Shown here: positions 33,922-42,838 of the stretch, piece by piece
Position numbering within the stretch: position 1 is the stretch's first letter
How the letters are laid out: each line of letters begins with the position of its first letter
Source of the DNA: Candidatus Saccharimonadota bacterium
GTDB lineage: Bacteria > Patescibacteriota > Saccharimonadia > Saccharimonadales > UBA4665
DNA: 64,000 nt
Direction: 5' to 3'
Assembly: GCA_027315225.1 (NCBI GenBank)
Contig: DAHUYJ010000001.1
Coordinates: 42,062-106,061, forward strand
Position numbers and translations under genes: made by a program
Notes under the pieces: model-generated
Database searches by the model: none
The model's input: only the letters and a program-made list of their open reading frames with translations
What the model was told of the DNA's origin: nothing

Positions 33922-35629
33922 TGCCTAATATGATAACAAAGTCAGCGCCATTTGTCGGTATGCCGGTACCGGAAAGGCTGGTACCGGCCGTTACCCCGAA
34001 GCGTTGCTCAAGATAGTGCTTGGTGTATTTATCCTTGCCGTGCGTCAGGTCCACAAGTTCAGTCCTGATCCAGGTGCTATGAGACGCGTTGCCGATCTTG
34101 ACGACGTTGTATCCGTAACTTTCCAGCTGCTTGGCCTTGGAGGCCGCCAGACCGGGCGTAGATGTCCCGTTGAGAACGAATATGCGGGCGTTTTCTTTAA
34201 GGATATACGGGTCCTGAAGTTGTCCGCGGACATACTTCTGGATATCGCCGTAATGGAACAATCCGGCTTTTGGCAATACGATGGACTGTCCGTCCAGGTT
34301 ACCGGTTGTTACGTACGTAGTAGCGCCGGGCACGCCGTTCCCATCCAGGTCTATAGAAGTTATGGAGCTGCTATGGATATTCTTGAGTATACTATAGAGG
34401 CGGTCGGCATTGCCTAGCGAAAGGTCAGTCGCCACGTTATTGCCAAAGGCGTTGATCAGCCCTGATATTTTGAACGGGTTGCTGAGCGTCCCCAGACTCT
34501 CCACCTTGCTTTTTAGTGCCAGCAACACCGCCCTTTGCCGCTGCGCCCTGGCAAAGTCGCTGGTCGTTTCGCGCGAACGTACGTACATCAAAGCCTGTTT
34601 TCCGTTAAAGGTCTGCAGGCCGGCCTTGGCGAGTACCGGATTACCGCCGTTTTCCCACGCCATTGTAGGATCAACCAGGTCGGTCGGCACGTTGACCGTA
34701 ACACCGCCTACCGTACTTACAGCCTGGCGGAAAGCCTGGAAATCAACTATCGCATTATAGTCAATATTAACGCCCAGGACCTGGCTGACGGTTTGGTCTA
34801 CCATCTTAAAACCGGCTGTTATGGCCTTGGGATTGGTGCTGCCCGGCTTCTCCTTGCCTAGGTACTTGAATTCGCCGGTTTCCCAAGCAGCGTTGATCTT
34901 CATTACTCCTTGGTCCGGCACGTTTACCCAGAGATCACGCGGCAGGCTCAGCAAAGTTGCCTTGTGATTAACGGGATCGATGCTTGCCAGCATCATAGTA
35001 TCTGTTAAATCAGGACCGGCGTGGGTGCCGCCGCCACGTCCCAACACTAAAATGTTGACCCTACCCTGTCCTTCTCCTTTAAGCAGGTCTGGGTTAACAT
35101 TCGCCTGCAATGCTGCGGCAGTGCCTGTCCCGCCTTTAAATACCTGGTGCAGCTTGAGGTAGCTCTGTGAAAGTAACAAGCCTCCCAACGTAACGACCAG
35201 TACCAGCGCTACCGCCAGGCCACGGCGCAAACCTCGCCACTTGACACGCCGTTTGAGGTCAAAGCGCACCTGGCTTTCCTCGCCGGGCAATTCCATATCA
35301 AGCGGCGCGCGGGCGGTTGGCGCCTTAGGCAGCGGCGCTGCGTTTGGCAGCGCTGCCGGAACCGAAGCTTGGCTGTACCCCGGTTCTGGCATCAAGGACT
35401 GACGGCCGACAGTTGCCGCAACGGCAAGAGCCGGCAAACGCAGCGCCGCCGGTTGACTGGGATGTTGTGCTGCCGGCTGGACTGGCCGGACTTGGGATTG
35501 CACGTGCTGCCGCGGCGGTCGGGGACGCATTGAACCTACCCTCGGCACAGGATGCGGATTTTCAAGGAATGTGTTTGTTGTTTGGCGCCGTGTTTGTGTT
35601 GCGGGCCGTCTGAAACGTGACCGATCCAT
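33899..35629 (-). CDS. LytR-CpsA-Psr family protein
   Basis: 576 residues. A Pro/Gln-rich cytoplasmic N-terminus (about 1-130), one membrane segment (about 136-155) and the LCP domain (about 190-370, with LVLGRGGGTHAGPDLTDTM and LSLPRDLWV) are followed by a C-terminal LytR_C-type domain. LCP enzymes transfer lipid-linked glycopolymers to peptidoglycan. TATACT lies 16 bp before the ATG, with AAAAAGAG just before the start. It heads the LCP-membrane protein-HtrA group. Confidence 0.93.
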   Translation of the reverse strand: MDRSRFRRPATQTRRQTTNTFLENPHPVPRVGSMRPRPPRQHVQSQVRPVQPAAQHPSQPAALRLPALAVAATVGRQSLMPEPGYSQASVPAALPNAAPLPKAPTARAPLDMELPGEESQVRFDLKRRVKWRGLRRGLAVALVLVVTLGGLLLSQSYLKLHQVFKGGTGTAAALQANVNPDLLKGEGQGRVNILVLGRGGGTHAGPDLTDTMMLASIDPVNHKATLLSLPRDLWVNVPDQGVMKINAAWETGEFKYLGKEKPGSTNPKAITAGFKMVDQTVSQVLGVNIDYNAIVDFQAFRQAVSTVGGVTVNVPTDLVDPTMAWENGGNPVLAKAGLQTFNGKQALMYVRSRETTSDFARAQRQRAVLLALKSKVESLGTLSNPFKISGLINAFGNNVATDLSLGNADRLYSILKNIHSSSITSIDLDGNGVPGATTYVTTGNLDGQSIVLPKAGLFHYGDIQKYVRGQLQDPYILKENARIFVLNGTSTPGLAASKAKQLESYGYNVVKIGNASHSTWIRTELVDLTHGKDKYTKHYLEQRFGVTAGTSLSGTGIPTNGADFVIILGSDQASSP

Positions 35630-35704
35630 CTCTTTTTACAATTTCAGTATAATCCCCTAATGCTTATGAGTAAACCCCTTTTCGTGGTATAGTGAAAAAC
35701 TAAT

Positions 35705-36355
35705 ATGCATGATTCGCCCAAACATCACACTTCACATACCAAAGAACCCCCTCAAGTCCCCCAGCAAAAGCCGCTGCGTTCCAGCGGCTGGCGTGAGATC
35801 CTTTCCACTATCGTGGTCCTGCTGGCAGCGCTCGGTGTCGCGCTGTTCATCATCGCCTTCGTCTTCCGCTCCTACCAGGTAGACGGTCCCAGCATGCAAA
35901 ACACCCTGCACAATGCCGATAAGCTCATTATCTGGAAGGTGCCGCGCACCTGGGCGCGCGTTACCGGCCACCCTTACATACCCAAGCGCGGGGACATCAT
36001 TGTCTTTACCGAGAGCGGCCTAAGCCAGTTCGGCCAGCAGGATACCAAGCAGCTTATCAAGCGGGTTATCGGCCTACCGGGAGATCATATTGTGCTTAAG
36101 AACGGCGCATATACTATATATAACAAAACCCATCCGCATGGTTTTGATCCAGATAAAGCCCTGCCTTATGGCAAGAATATCCCTTACACTTCCGGTAGCG
36201 TTAACATTACCCTCGGTAAAGACCAGCTATTTGTTAATGGCGACAACCGGCCGGATTCGCTAGACTCACGCGCTTTCGGGCCAATTAACGCCAGCCAGGT
36301 TGTCGGCAAGCTTGTCCTCAGGGTCTTTCCAATAAGCCAAGCCGAGGTTTTCTAG
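35705..36355 (+). CDS. lepB: Signal peptidase I
   Basis: 216 residues. An N-terminal anchor (about 34-55) precedes catalytic Ser63 in DGPSM and Lys119 in IKRVIG, then the GDNRPDSLDSR box. It removes signal peptides from Sec substrates and works with SecA encoded at 8.7-11.3 kb. A TATAGT (35688-35693) lies 11 bp before the ATG, giving a leader of about 5 nt. Confidence 0.97.
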   Translation: MHDSPKHHTSHTKEPPQVPQQKPLRSSGWREILSTIVVLLAALGVALFIIAFVFRSYQVDGPSMQNTLHNADKLIIWKVPRTWARVTGHPYIPKRGDIIVFTESGLSQFGQQDTKQLIKRVIGLPGDHIVLKNGAYTIYNKTHPHGFDPDKALPYGKNIPYTSGSVNITLGKDQLFVNGDNRPDSLDSRAFGPINASQVVGKLVLRVFPISQAEVF

Positions 36356-36392
36356 CTCCTCCGACTCCTCCGGAATATGCTATAGTTATCGT

Positions 36393-37265
36393 ATGAGCGA
36401 GACACCAAAACGCGGGCTGGGTCGCGGCTTTGACGCCTTGATATCTGACGACTTCGATAAAAGCTTACTGCTCACCGCCGAAGACCGCATCGAAAAAATA
36501 CCTCTAAAGCAACTACAGCCCAACCCCCGCCAACCGCGTAAGCACTTCGACGAGACGGCCCTTGAGCAGCTCGCCGGCTCCATCAAGCGCCACGGAATCG
36601 TACAGCCGCTGGTGGCCACACCGTCCGGCAAAGGTTCCTACACGCTGATCGCCGGTGAACGCCGCTGGCGCGCCGCCGGTTTGGCCGGCTTGCAGACCGT
36701 TCCGGCTATAGTCCGCGAACGCCGGGAACTAGAGCAGCTGGAGCTGGCCCTTATTGAGAACGTCCAACGGGTGGATCTCAGCCCGCTGGAACAAGCCGTC
36801 AGCATCGAGCGCCTGCACGAACAGTTCACGGTTCCGTACGACGAGATCGCCGAGCGGCTAGGCAAAGCCACCTCCACCGTCCACAACCTAGTGCGCTTGC
36901 TACGCCTGCCGGAAGCCGCACGCGAGGCACTGGCTGCCGGCAATATCAGCGAAGGCCACGCCAGGGCCATTTTAGCCCTCAAATCTGACACCGAACGCCA
37001 GGCATACCTACTCAAATCCATCATTTCCCAGGGTTGGAGCGTACGTCAAGCGGAACGTTTTGTATTAAGCGTCAAGGCCGGCACCAAAGAAACCAAAAAA
37101 GTCCACGAACACGTCGCCACGCAAACGCCAGCTACCAAACGGCTCAGCCGGAAGCTCAAAACCTCTATACATATACGGCGCACCGCTCACGGCGGCAAGC
37201 TTGAAGTCAATTTTCGCGATGATGACGACCTGCAACGCATTCTCGGTTTTTTTGACCAGGCGTGA
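36393..37265 (+). CDS. parB: Chromosome partitioning protein ParB
   Basis: 290 residues. The N-terminal ParB/Srx CTPase domain has NPRQPRKHFDE and the GERRWRA box, followed by a helix-turn-helix (about 140-175) and a short C-terminal dimerisation domain. It binds parS sites and loads onto DNA. No parS consensus was seen in the window. TATAGT (36381-36386) ends 6 bp before the ATG (leaderless). It is convergent with parA, whereas most bacteria have parA-parB in one operon. Confidence 0.96.
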   Translation: MSETPKRGLGRGFDALISDDFDKSLLLTAEDRIEKIPLKQLQPNPRQPRKHFDETALEQLAGSIKRHGIVQPLVATPSGKGSYTLIAGERRWRAAGLAGLQTVPAIVRERRELEQLELALIENVQRVDLSPLEQAVSIERLHEQFTVPYDEIAERLGKATSTVHNLVRLLRLPEAAREALAAGNISEGHARAILALKSDTERQAYLLKSIISQGWSVRQAERFVLSVKAGTKETKKVHEHVATQTPATKRLSRKLKTSIHIRRTAHGGKLEVNFRDDDDLQRILGFFDQA

Positions 37266-37290
37266 ACCCCTCAGCTGCGTAACCCACAGC

Positions 37291-38052
37291 TCAGAGACGG
37301 GCACGAACTTCTTTGGATAAGGCCTTGTAGGCCCGGGCGCCTTTACTCCAGCGATCGTGTTCGTATATTGTCCGTCCGTAGCTGGGCGCCTCGGCCAGCC
37401 GCACATTGCGCGGAACAATCGTGGAAAACAGTTTATCGCCGAAGTAATTCTGTACTTCGGCCTGCACCTGTTCGCTGAGCGAATTGCGCTTATCGTACAT
37501 CGTTAGTACGATCCCAAGCAGTTCCAGCTTGGGATTGGTGCTGCTGCGCACCGCCTGAATGGTACTCAACAGCTGGCTTAGTCCTTCCAGCGCATAATAT
37601 TCGGCCTGGACCGGAATCAACACGCTGTCGGCAGCGGTTAAGGCATTGATAGTCAACAAACCTAGAGACGGCGGACAATCTATAATAATGTAACTATACG
37701 AAGCCGCCCCAGCCAGAACTTCGCTTAGTACGAATTCCCGGCGCGGCCGGCCGACCAGTTCAACCTCCGCCCCTGCCAAATGGGCGTTCGCAGGGAGCAC
37801 AAAGACATCTGTTACGTGAGTCTTCTGCGCTACTTCGGCCAAAGCCGCCTGGCCGCTTAAAGTGTCATACGTGGTGCGGACGGCTTGTTCGGATGGCAAG
37901 CCCAAGCCACTTGTGGCGTTGCCCTGGGGGTCAAGGTCAACCAGCAGCACCGGCGTCTTGGCAGATGCCAGCTGGGCGGCAACGTTTATAGCTGTCGTAG
38001 TCTTGCCGACGCCGCCCTTTTGATTAACGACCGCGATAATTCTTTGTATCAT
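37291..38052 (-). CDS. parA: Chromosome partitioning ATPase ParA
   Basis: 253 residues, with the deviant Walker A KGGVGKTT (12-19) carrying the signature first Lys, the A' motif VLLVDLDPQGN and Walker B YIIIDCPPSLG. It drives segregation of ParB-parS complexes. It has its own promoter (TATACT about 30 bp upstream) and a GGAG ribosome site 5 bases before the ATG. It is separated from convergent parB by 25 bp. Confidence 0.97.
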   Translation of the reverse strand: MIQRIIAVVNQKGGVGKTTTAINVAAQLASAKTPVLLVDLDPQGNATSGLGLPSEQAVRTTYDTLSGQAALAEVAQKTHVTDVFVLPANAHLAGAEVELVGRPRREFVLSEVLAGAASYSYIIIDCPPSLGLLTINALTAADSVLIPVQAEYYALEGLSQLLSTIQAVRSSTNPKLELLGIVLTMYDKRNSLSEQVQAEVQNYFGDKLFSTIVPRNVRLAEAPSYGRTIYEHDRWSKGARAYKALSKEVRARL

Positions 38053-38116
38053 AACTGCTCCATGGCATGTTGTACTAAAAGTATACCATTATGTATAGAG
38101 GCCGCGTCGCACAATT

Positions 38117-38257
38117 TTAAATAATCTCAAAAAGCGGGTCTACCATGATGCACTCGCGAAGTTTTTCCTGGCGTCGGCGCTCCCGCAATGAAAAGTGCTT
38201 AAGCAGCCGGTCTTCCTGGAGCTTCTTGGGCTTTGTCTTGCTTAGACGCTGCTTCAT
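38117..38257 (-). CDS. Possible 46-residue basic protein, coupled to the ORF upstream
   Basis: A 46-residue Lys/Arg-rich frame with no recognised family. Its ATG overlaps the stop of the 65-residue frame upstream as ATGA, and AAAAGG lies about 6 bases before it. The overlap is the typical sign of coupled translation. There is no homology evidence. Confidence 0.45.
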   Translation of the reverse strand: MKQRLSKTKPKKLQEDRLLKHFSLRERRRQEKLRECIMVDPLFEII

Positions 38258-38451
38258 AGAACGCCTTTTTCGGGCATTAAAAAACCACCCAGCGACTTAC
38301 AGTCAACTGAGCGGCATGCCTCGATTTTTGCTGATATAGCATTCGTATATGACATCGTTTTGATTTTTGTTTTGTCCGTGTTGCGAATCGGACGCTTGTG
38401 TTCGGTGGGTCCCGCCCATTCGTTACCTACCTGGGCGGGACCCTTGTTCAT
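38254..38451 (-). CDS. Possible 65-residue protein of unknown function
   Basis: A 65-residue frame, basic, no family. Its first 15 codons contain a 12-bp inverted repeat (38407-38443), and the transcript probably starts near 38518 with a second hairpin. It ends with an ATGA overlap into the 46-residue frame. Supported by promoter and coupling only. Confidence 0.4.
   Translation of the reverse strand: MNKGPAQVGNEWAGPTEHKRPIRNTDKTKIKTMSYTNAISAKIEACRSVDCKSLGGFLMPEKGVL
38407..38443. repeat. 12-bp inverted repeat, strong hairpin
   Basis: GGGTCCCGCCCA (38407-38418) and TGGGCGGGACCC (38432-38443) pair perfectly around a 13-base loop. No T-run follows closely on either strand, so it is not a typical intrinsic terminator. 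It lies at the start of the possible 65-residue ORF and might limit its translation. Confidence 0.7.
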
Positions 38452-38483
38452 AGTTTTTGTTTGGTTTTAACCAATGTTTGTTG

Positions 38484-38554
38484 GTCAGGACCAGACCCTC
38501 CGCTAAGAACCCAATCCTGACTCCAGTATAGGCTCCTACAACAGGGGTATGCAA
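38484..38554 (-). promoter_or_regulatory. Promoter and 5' hairpin of the small-ORF transcript
   Basis: TTGCAT (38549-38554), 18 bp, TATACT (38525-38530). The RNA would begin with GTCAGGA (38515-38521), able to pair with TCCTGAC (38484-38490). The rest of the stretch 38555-38770, downstream of rplU, is AT-rich with one DnaA-box-like 9-mer (TTTTCCACA near 38750) and no other feature that I can support. Confidence 0.5.
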
Positions 38555-38770
38555 GGCTTTTTTGAACAAATTTGCTATACACCCGTAATGCACCATAAAG
38601 GCCAATTTTAAACCCGTTATTGTTGTTAATAAGTGTACATTAAGAGTTTTTTAACCTGTCGGGCTATGTCTTACCAAGCGCTTAATTAAACGGTTTTAAT
38701 TGCCGCTTGTTGTATCTCATATAACGGACACCGCATTTCACAAAAAGTTTTCCACAAGGGAGAAAATGAA

Positions 38771-39082
38771 CTAGCCACCGATTTTGGCGATTTTGATAAC
38801 GGTCTGGAGCTGGCGATGGCCGCGAACTTTGCGGACCCGCTTCTTGGCCTTGTAGCGTATAGAGGTAACCTTATCGGTCCGGACTTCGGCCTCCACAACC
38901 TCTGCGGTGACCTTAACTTTGTCGAGCAGAGGTTTGCCGATCTCCGTCTTTTCACCGTCAATGAATAACAAAGGGGCGAAAGAGACGGTCTTGCCGGCGT
39001 CCTTAATGCGTTCTACCTGAATGGTCTCGCCTTCACCGACAAGGTATTGCTTGCCACCAGTTTGGATAACTGCTTTTTTCAT
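38771..39082 (-). CDS. rplU: 50S ribosomal protein L21
   Basis: 103 residues with the L21 signature VIQTGGKQYLVGEGE near the N-terminus and the basic KAKKRVRKVRGHRQ near the C-terminus. The start at 39082 (MKKAVIQ) is preferred over the ATG three codons upstream. The usual partner rpmA (L27) does not follow; the next 200 bp have no gene. Confidence 0.95.
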   Translation of the reverse strand: MKKAVIQTGGKQYLVGEGETIQVERIKDAGKTVSFAPLLFIDGEKTEIGKPLLDKVKVTAEVVEAEVRTDKVTSIRYKAKKRVRKVRGHRQLQTVIKIAKIGG

Positions 39083-39141
39083 AACGTTCATACGAGCATA
39101 GCAAAAATAGCCGCCTCTGTAAAGAACAGTGTCCGTAAATG

Positions 39142-42138
39142 TTATGCGGCTTTTTGGATCACAATGGTCAGCGGGTGGCCATCCAGAATTATGTCCTTGG
39201 GATAGGCTCTTGCGCTTTTGCTGAGACCTCCGACAGCCAGTACCTCGGCATAGATCTGTTCTTTCAGTGTCTTGTCTTGAAAAATCGCCGCAATTTCTGG
39301 GTCTCGGCTGAATACGGCTATCTCAATCTTCTCACCATCTTGCTCTGCCCCAAGGTGAATGCGGTCATCGACATTCAACCCGCTCTCTTTGCGTAGTGTC
39401 TGAACATGCCTGATGATTTCCCTGGCCAGACCTTCGCGTTTGAGCTCAGGTGTAAGCTCCAGGTCTAGTGTGACTTTTAGCTGCTTGGCTTTGCCCGGTG
39501 GCAAGTCCAGCCGTTTGACATTCAGCTCTTCCAACAGAATGCCGGCGTAGAAATTCCCTTGCGGCGCCTCATGCGACAAAAAGGTCAGACCCTCGCCGCG
39601 AAGAGAGACTTTGGCGAGCGGTTGGCGGACTTTTACACCGGCTTCGGCGCGCTGAGCCAAACCTTGCGTTATCAGTTCCCTGGCAGTAGCCATCTCATCC
39701 AGCAGCAACCTATTGACGTGACCGGTTTCTGGCCAGTCCAACAGATGCACGGACTCGCCGCCGGTTAGTTTATGGTATAACTCTTCGGCCAAAAACGGCG
39801 TGAACGGCGCCAGGATCAGGCTGAGCTGCACGAGTACATAATGCAGTGTCCGGTAGGCGTCACTCTTGTCGGCATCGTTGGCGCTCTTCCAGAAGCGCTT
39901 GCGGCTGCGGCGCACGTACCAGTTACTGGCGTCATCTATGAACGGCAGCACGGGCTTGAGCGCATTCGGCAAGTCATATGCTTCTACGTGGTGCTCGATT
40001 TCGCTGCCCAACTGGTGCACACGGCTGACAATCCACTGATCAAGCGGATTGATCAGGTCCGGACTGGGATCCGCCGGCAGTTCGCCGTTCTTAAGGCCCG
40101 AATCCCAGCCGTCGACATCGGCGTACAGCGTAAAGAAGTCGTACATATTCCAGATCATGGCCAACTTGCGGTTAATGTCCGCTACGTCCTTGTCCTGCAG
40201 CGCGAAATCTTCGCCGTTTAGGACCGGTGAACTGAGCAGCAGGAACCGGTAGGCATCGGCGCTGTGGCGGTCGACCAGATCTATCGGGTCGGTATAATTA
40301 CCGAAGCTTTTGCTCATTTTACGGCCGTCGTTGCCGGCCAGCGTACCGGTAACAATGACATTGCTAAAGGCGTTTTCGTCGAACAATCCCACGCTCACGG
40401 CATGAAGATAGTAGAACCAGGCGCGTACCTGCCCGACGTATTCGGCGATAAAATCACCGGGAAAGTCCTGTTCGAACTTATTAGCGTTCTCAAAAGGATA
40501 GTGGAACTGGGCAAACGGCATGGATCCGCTCTCGAACCAGCAGTCCAGCACCTTGTCGATACGCTTGTACTCAACGCCGTCTATTGTAAATGTTACGTCA
40601 TCGACCCAGGGACGATGGTAATCTTCCAGCTCCACTCCTGATAGTTCCTTGAGTTCGGTGTAACTGCCGATGACTTTTACGTGCTCTTTACCCTTCCCGT
40701 CGGTGCCTTTCCAGACCGGCATGGCCGTAGCCCAGAACCGGTCGCGGCTGATGTTCCAATCCGGCGCTGATTCTACCGTCTTGGCAAAGCGCCCTTGCTT
40801 GATGTGCCTGGGGAACCAGTTGATTGGACCGTTCTTTTCCAGCATGGCCTGGCGTTGGCCGGCAATATCCATGAACCAACTGGGGTGCGCGCGGTATATT
40901 AACTTGGTGCCGCAACGGTGGCAATGAGGATAGCTGTGACGTATATACTCGACCTTCCAGACTTCGGCGCGCTGATGCATCGCCTTAGCTATAGCTTTGT
41001 TGGCTTCCCAGACGTTCTGGCCCTGCCATTCGCCGCCCAAGTACTCGCCTTCGTCATTGGTGGTCATGACCAGCGGGATATCGTGAGCCCGCGACAGGGC
41101 GTAGTCATCCTCGCCATACGCCGGCGCGATATGTACGATGCCGGTACCATCCTCAGTATTCACAAAGTCCGCCGCCCAGATTTTGAATTCGTTGCCGCTC
41201 TGGTCGTCGACGCAGACGCCGGCGCTGATATCCAGCTCCAGATATTCCTTGCCGGCCAGTTCCTTTCCCTTAAACTCCCGGAGGACTTTATGCTCTACGG
41301 GCCGGTGCTTTTCGTCTGTAAGGACTTTCTCGATCGTGTCTTTGGCCATAATAAGTGTTTCACCCTCGACTTCCACTTCTGCGTAGGTGATATCCGAGCC
41401 TACAGCCAGCGCAGTATTAGCCGAGAGCGTCCAGGGCGTCGTGGTCCAGGCCAGCAGGTATTTTTCGGGCTTTTTGCTGGTGTCTTTACCAAGCAGGCCA
41501 AATTTTACGTACACGCTAGGGTCAGTGACGTCCTGGTAGGAGTTGTCCATGGCCACTTCGGCCTTGGATATGGGGGTGGCGTCCCGAGGGCAATATAGGA
41601 GAACTTTCTCGCCTTCGTAGATTTTGCCGGCTTCGTAGAGCTGCTTGAACGCCCACCAGACAGATTCCATATAATCCTTGTCCATAGTCTTGTAAGCACC
41701 CTGAAAGTCCACCCAACGCCCAATGCGGTCAACCGTGTGCTCCCATTCATTGCCGGTCTGCACCATGTTGGCGCGGCAAGTGTTTATGTACTCTTCCAGG
41801 CTGACTTTAGTGCCGATATCGCGCTTATCATGAATGCCGAGTTTTTGTTCGGTGTAAACCTCGGCCGGCAGTCCGTGGCAGTCCCAGCCCCACACGCGTT
41901 CCACACGCCTGCCTTTCATCGCCCAATAGCGCGGAATAGCGTCTTTCACTATGCTGCTGAGCAGCGTCCCGTGATGCGGCACCCCTGTTATAAACGGCGG
42001 ACCGTCATAAAACACGTAAGAATCCGTCGGCGGCCGCTGCTCAACCGATTTCTCGAAGGTTTTATGCGTCTTCCAGTACTCGACCAGATCTTTTTCGTAC
42101 TCTATGGCCTTGCGCCGGGTGCCTTGCTTAAATTTCAT
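39142..42138 (-). CDS. ileS: Isoleucine--tRNA ligase, type 2
   Basis: Class I synthetase, about 998 residues from this start. The HIGH motif reads PHHGT inside GPPFITGVPHHGTLL, and KMSKS is in GRKMSKSFGN. The block WGWDCHGLPAE and the large CP1 editing domain are present. The PHHGT form is that of the eukaryote-like type 2 IleRS, often insensitive to mupirocin. Start choice is uncertain: the ATG at 42138 matches the family N-terminus with a TAAGG 11 bases upstream, but the frame is open to a GTG at 42168 inside the Shine-Dalgarno-like GAGGTGA that the T-box sequesters. Confidence 0.97.
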   Translation of the reverse strand: MKFKQGTRRKAIEYEKDLVEYWKTHKTFEKSVEQRPPTDSYVFYDGPPFITGVPHHGTLLSSIVKDAIPRYWAMKGRRVERVWGWDCHGLPAEVYTEQKLGIHDKRDIGTKVSLEEYINTCRANMVQTGNEWEHTVDRIGRWVDFQGAYKTMDKDYMESVWWAFKQLYEAGKIYEGEKVLLYCPRDATPISKAEVAMDNSYQDVTDPSVYVKFGLLGKDTSKKPEKYLLAWTTTPWTLSANTALAVGSDITYAEVEVEGETLIMAKDTIEKVLTDEKHRPVEHKVLREFKGKELAGKEYLELDISAGVCVDDQSGNEFKIWAADFVNTEDGTGIVHIAPAYGEDDYALSRAHDIPLVMTTNDEGEYLGGEWQGQNVWEANKAIAKAMHQRAEVWKVEYIRHSYPHCHRCGTKLIYRAHPSWFMDIAGQRQAMLEKNGPINWFPRHIKQGRFAKTVESAPDWNISRDRFWATAMPVWKGTDGKGKEHVKVIGSYTELKELSGVELEDYHRPWVDDVTFTIDGVEYKRIDKVLDCWFESGSMPFAQFHYPFENANKFEQDFPGDFIAEYVGQVRAWFYYLHAVSVGLFDENAFSNVIVTGTLAGNDGRKMSKSFGNYTDPIDLVDRHSADAYRFLLLSSPVLNGEDFALQDKDVADINRKLAMIWNMYDFFTLYADVDGWDSGLKNGELPADPSPDLINPLDQWIVSRVHQLGSEIEHHVEAYDLPNALKPVLPFIDDASNWYVRRSRKRFWKSANDADKSDAYRTLHYVLVQLSLILAPFTPFLAEELYHKLTGGESVHLLDWPETGHVNRLLLDEMATARELITQGLAQRAEAGVKVRQPLAKVSLRGEGLTFLSHEAPQGNFYAGILLEELNVKRLDLPPGKAKQLKVTLDLELTPELKREGLAREIIRHVQTLRKESGLNVDDRIHLGAEQDGEKIEIAVFSRDPEIAAIFQDKTLKEQIYAEVLAVGGLSKSARAYPKDIILDGHPLTIVIQKAA

Positions 42139-42162
42139 CGTGCTTGAAGCCTTACTAAAATA

Positions 42163-42368
42163 AATCACCTCTGTTATGAGTTTCCGGAGTCCCTGCAGAG
42201 GGACGGTACCATCCGGATTCCCATGAGGTGAATCTCAGGCGCTTGCTTTCGGCTGTGACGGGCTTCCCCGGTGGATTCTACTTGGATCGCTAGAGCTTCT
42301 AGGCGCCGTTCTTTCCACTCCTCGCGGTTGATAGCCGCTCCCGGAGTTTAACGCTCCTACGGATGTAT
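42163..42368 (-). promoter_or_regulatory. T-box riboswitch of ileS, ultrashort stem I, translational
   Basis: Reading the minus strand, a short stem I (ACTCC/GGAGT with inner GCGG/CCGC) exposes the Ile codon AUC (42330-42332) in its loop. The antisequestrator follows: TCCGG (42213-42217) and CCGGA (42183-42187) around the bulge ATGGTACC, with second helix GTCCC/GGGAC. TGGT in the bulge fits the ACCA end of uncharged tRNA-Ile. TCACCTC (42225-42231) can pair GAGGTGA (42165-42171), hiding the ribosome site. There is no T-run after the helices, so control is probably of translation. Confidence 0.88.
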
Positions 42369-42406
42369 CAGATTGTATGAACAAGTATATACTACTCCAG
42401 CCATTA

Positions 42407-42679
42407 TCAGAAGTCCGACCTGGCGTAGGAGGCAACCTCGTCCATCAGCGGCAGGCTGTCGCCTTCCCAGGTCTTCTGGACGGAACCGTCGGTTTGCAGC
42501 ACCAGGATAGCCGGGTACTGCATAATGTCATAAAGCGTTGCGGTGGCGCTGCCCTCGCGGGTATCAATACTCAAAACCTCAAGGCGCCCCGCGTCGTGGT
42601 GGCGCTGGTATTCATGGACGAACTCTTCTATAACCCGTCCGTGTTCGGAGTTCGGCCGGTAAAGAATAAGCACTTTCAT
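42407..42679 (-). CDS. Thioredoxin-fold protein without CXXC
   Basis: 90 residues that follow a thioredoxin-like pattern: a beta strand MKVLILY, a helix, a strand LEVLSID, a cis-Pro-like QYPAILVLQ and a C-terminal helix. The redox CXXC is absent, so a redox role is unlikely. It lies between the ileS T-box and the leuA promoter region. Confidence 0.7.
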   Translation of the reverse strand: MKVLILYRPNSEHGRVIEEFVHEYQRHHDAGRLEVLSIDTREGSATATLYDIMQYPAILVLQTDGSVQKTWEGDSLPLMDEVASYARSDF

Positions 42680-42720
42680 GATGTTTTCAGTGTAGCATAA
42701 CCTCGGGGGTAAGGCGGGAG

Positions 42721-42749
42721 TTGCTTATCATATGGCCTCGTGATATAAA
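42721..42749 (+). promoter_or_regulatory. Promoter of the leuA leader
   Basis: TTGCTT (42721-42726), 17 bp, TATAAA (42744-42749). Transcription should begin near 42756-42758, at the first ATG of the leader peptide. Confidence 0.7.
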
Positions 42750-42757
42750 GTATGCAT

Positions 42758-42838
42758 ATGGCCGAAACCATGAAGTACCGGTTGGATCTTCTCCTCCTAG
42801 CCCTTACGGGGTTGTGCTTCACCATGGTTGAAGCCTAG
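42758..42838 (+). CDS. Leucine-rich leader peptide of the leuA attenuator
   Basis: 26 codons, with alternative starts at 42752 and 42770. Seven are Leu, four of them consecutive (codons 11-14, 42788-42799), and further Leu codons are at 9, 16 and 19. The stop TAG is at 42836-42838, inside the RNA segment that forms the antiterminator. Stalling on the Leu codons would place the ribosome over 42809-42818 and free the antiterminator. The mRNA would be leaderless or nearly so. Confidence 0.88.
   Translation: MAETMKYRLDLLLLALTGLCFTMVEA

Noticed and set aside
38745..38760. Replication origin near the DnaA-box-like TTTTCCACA and parAB
   Set aside because: Only one such 9-mer, and no dnaA, rpmH or gyrB in the window.
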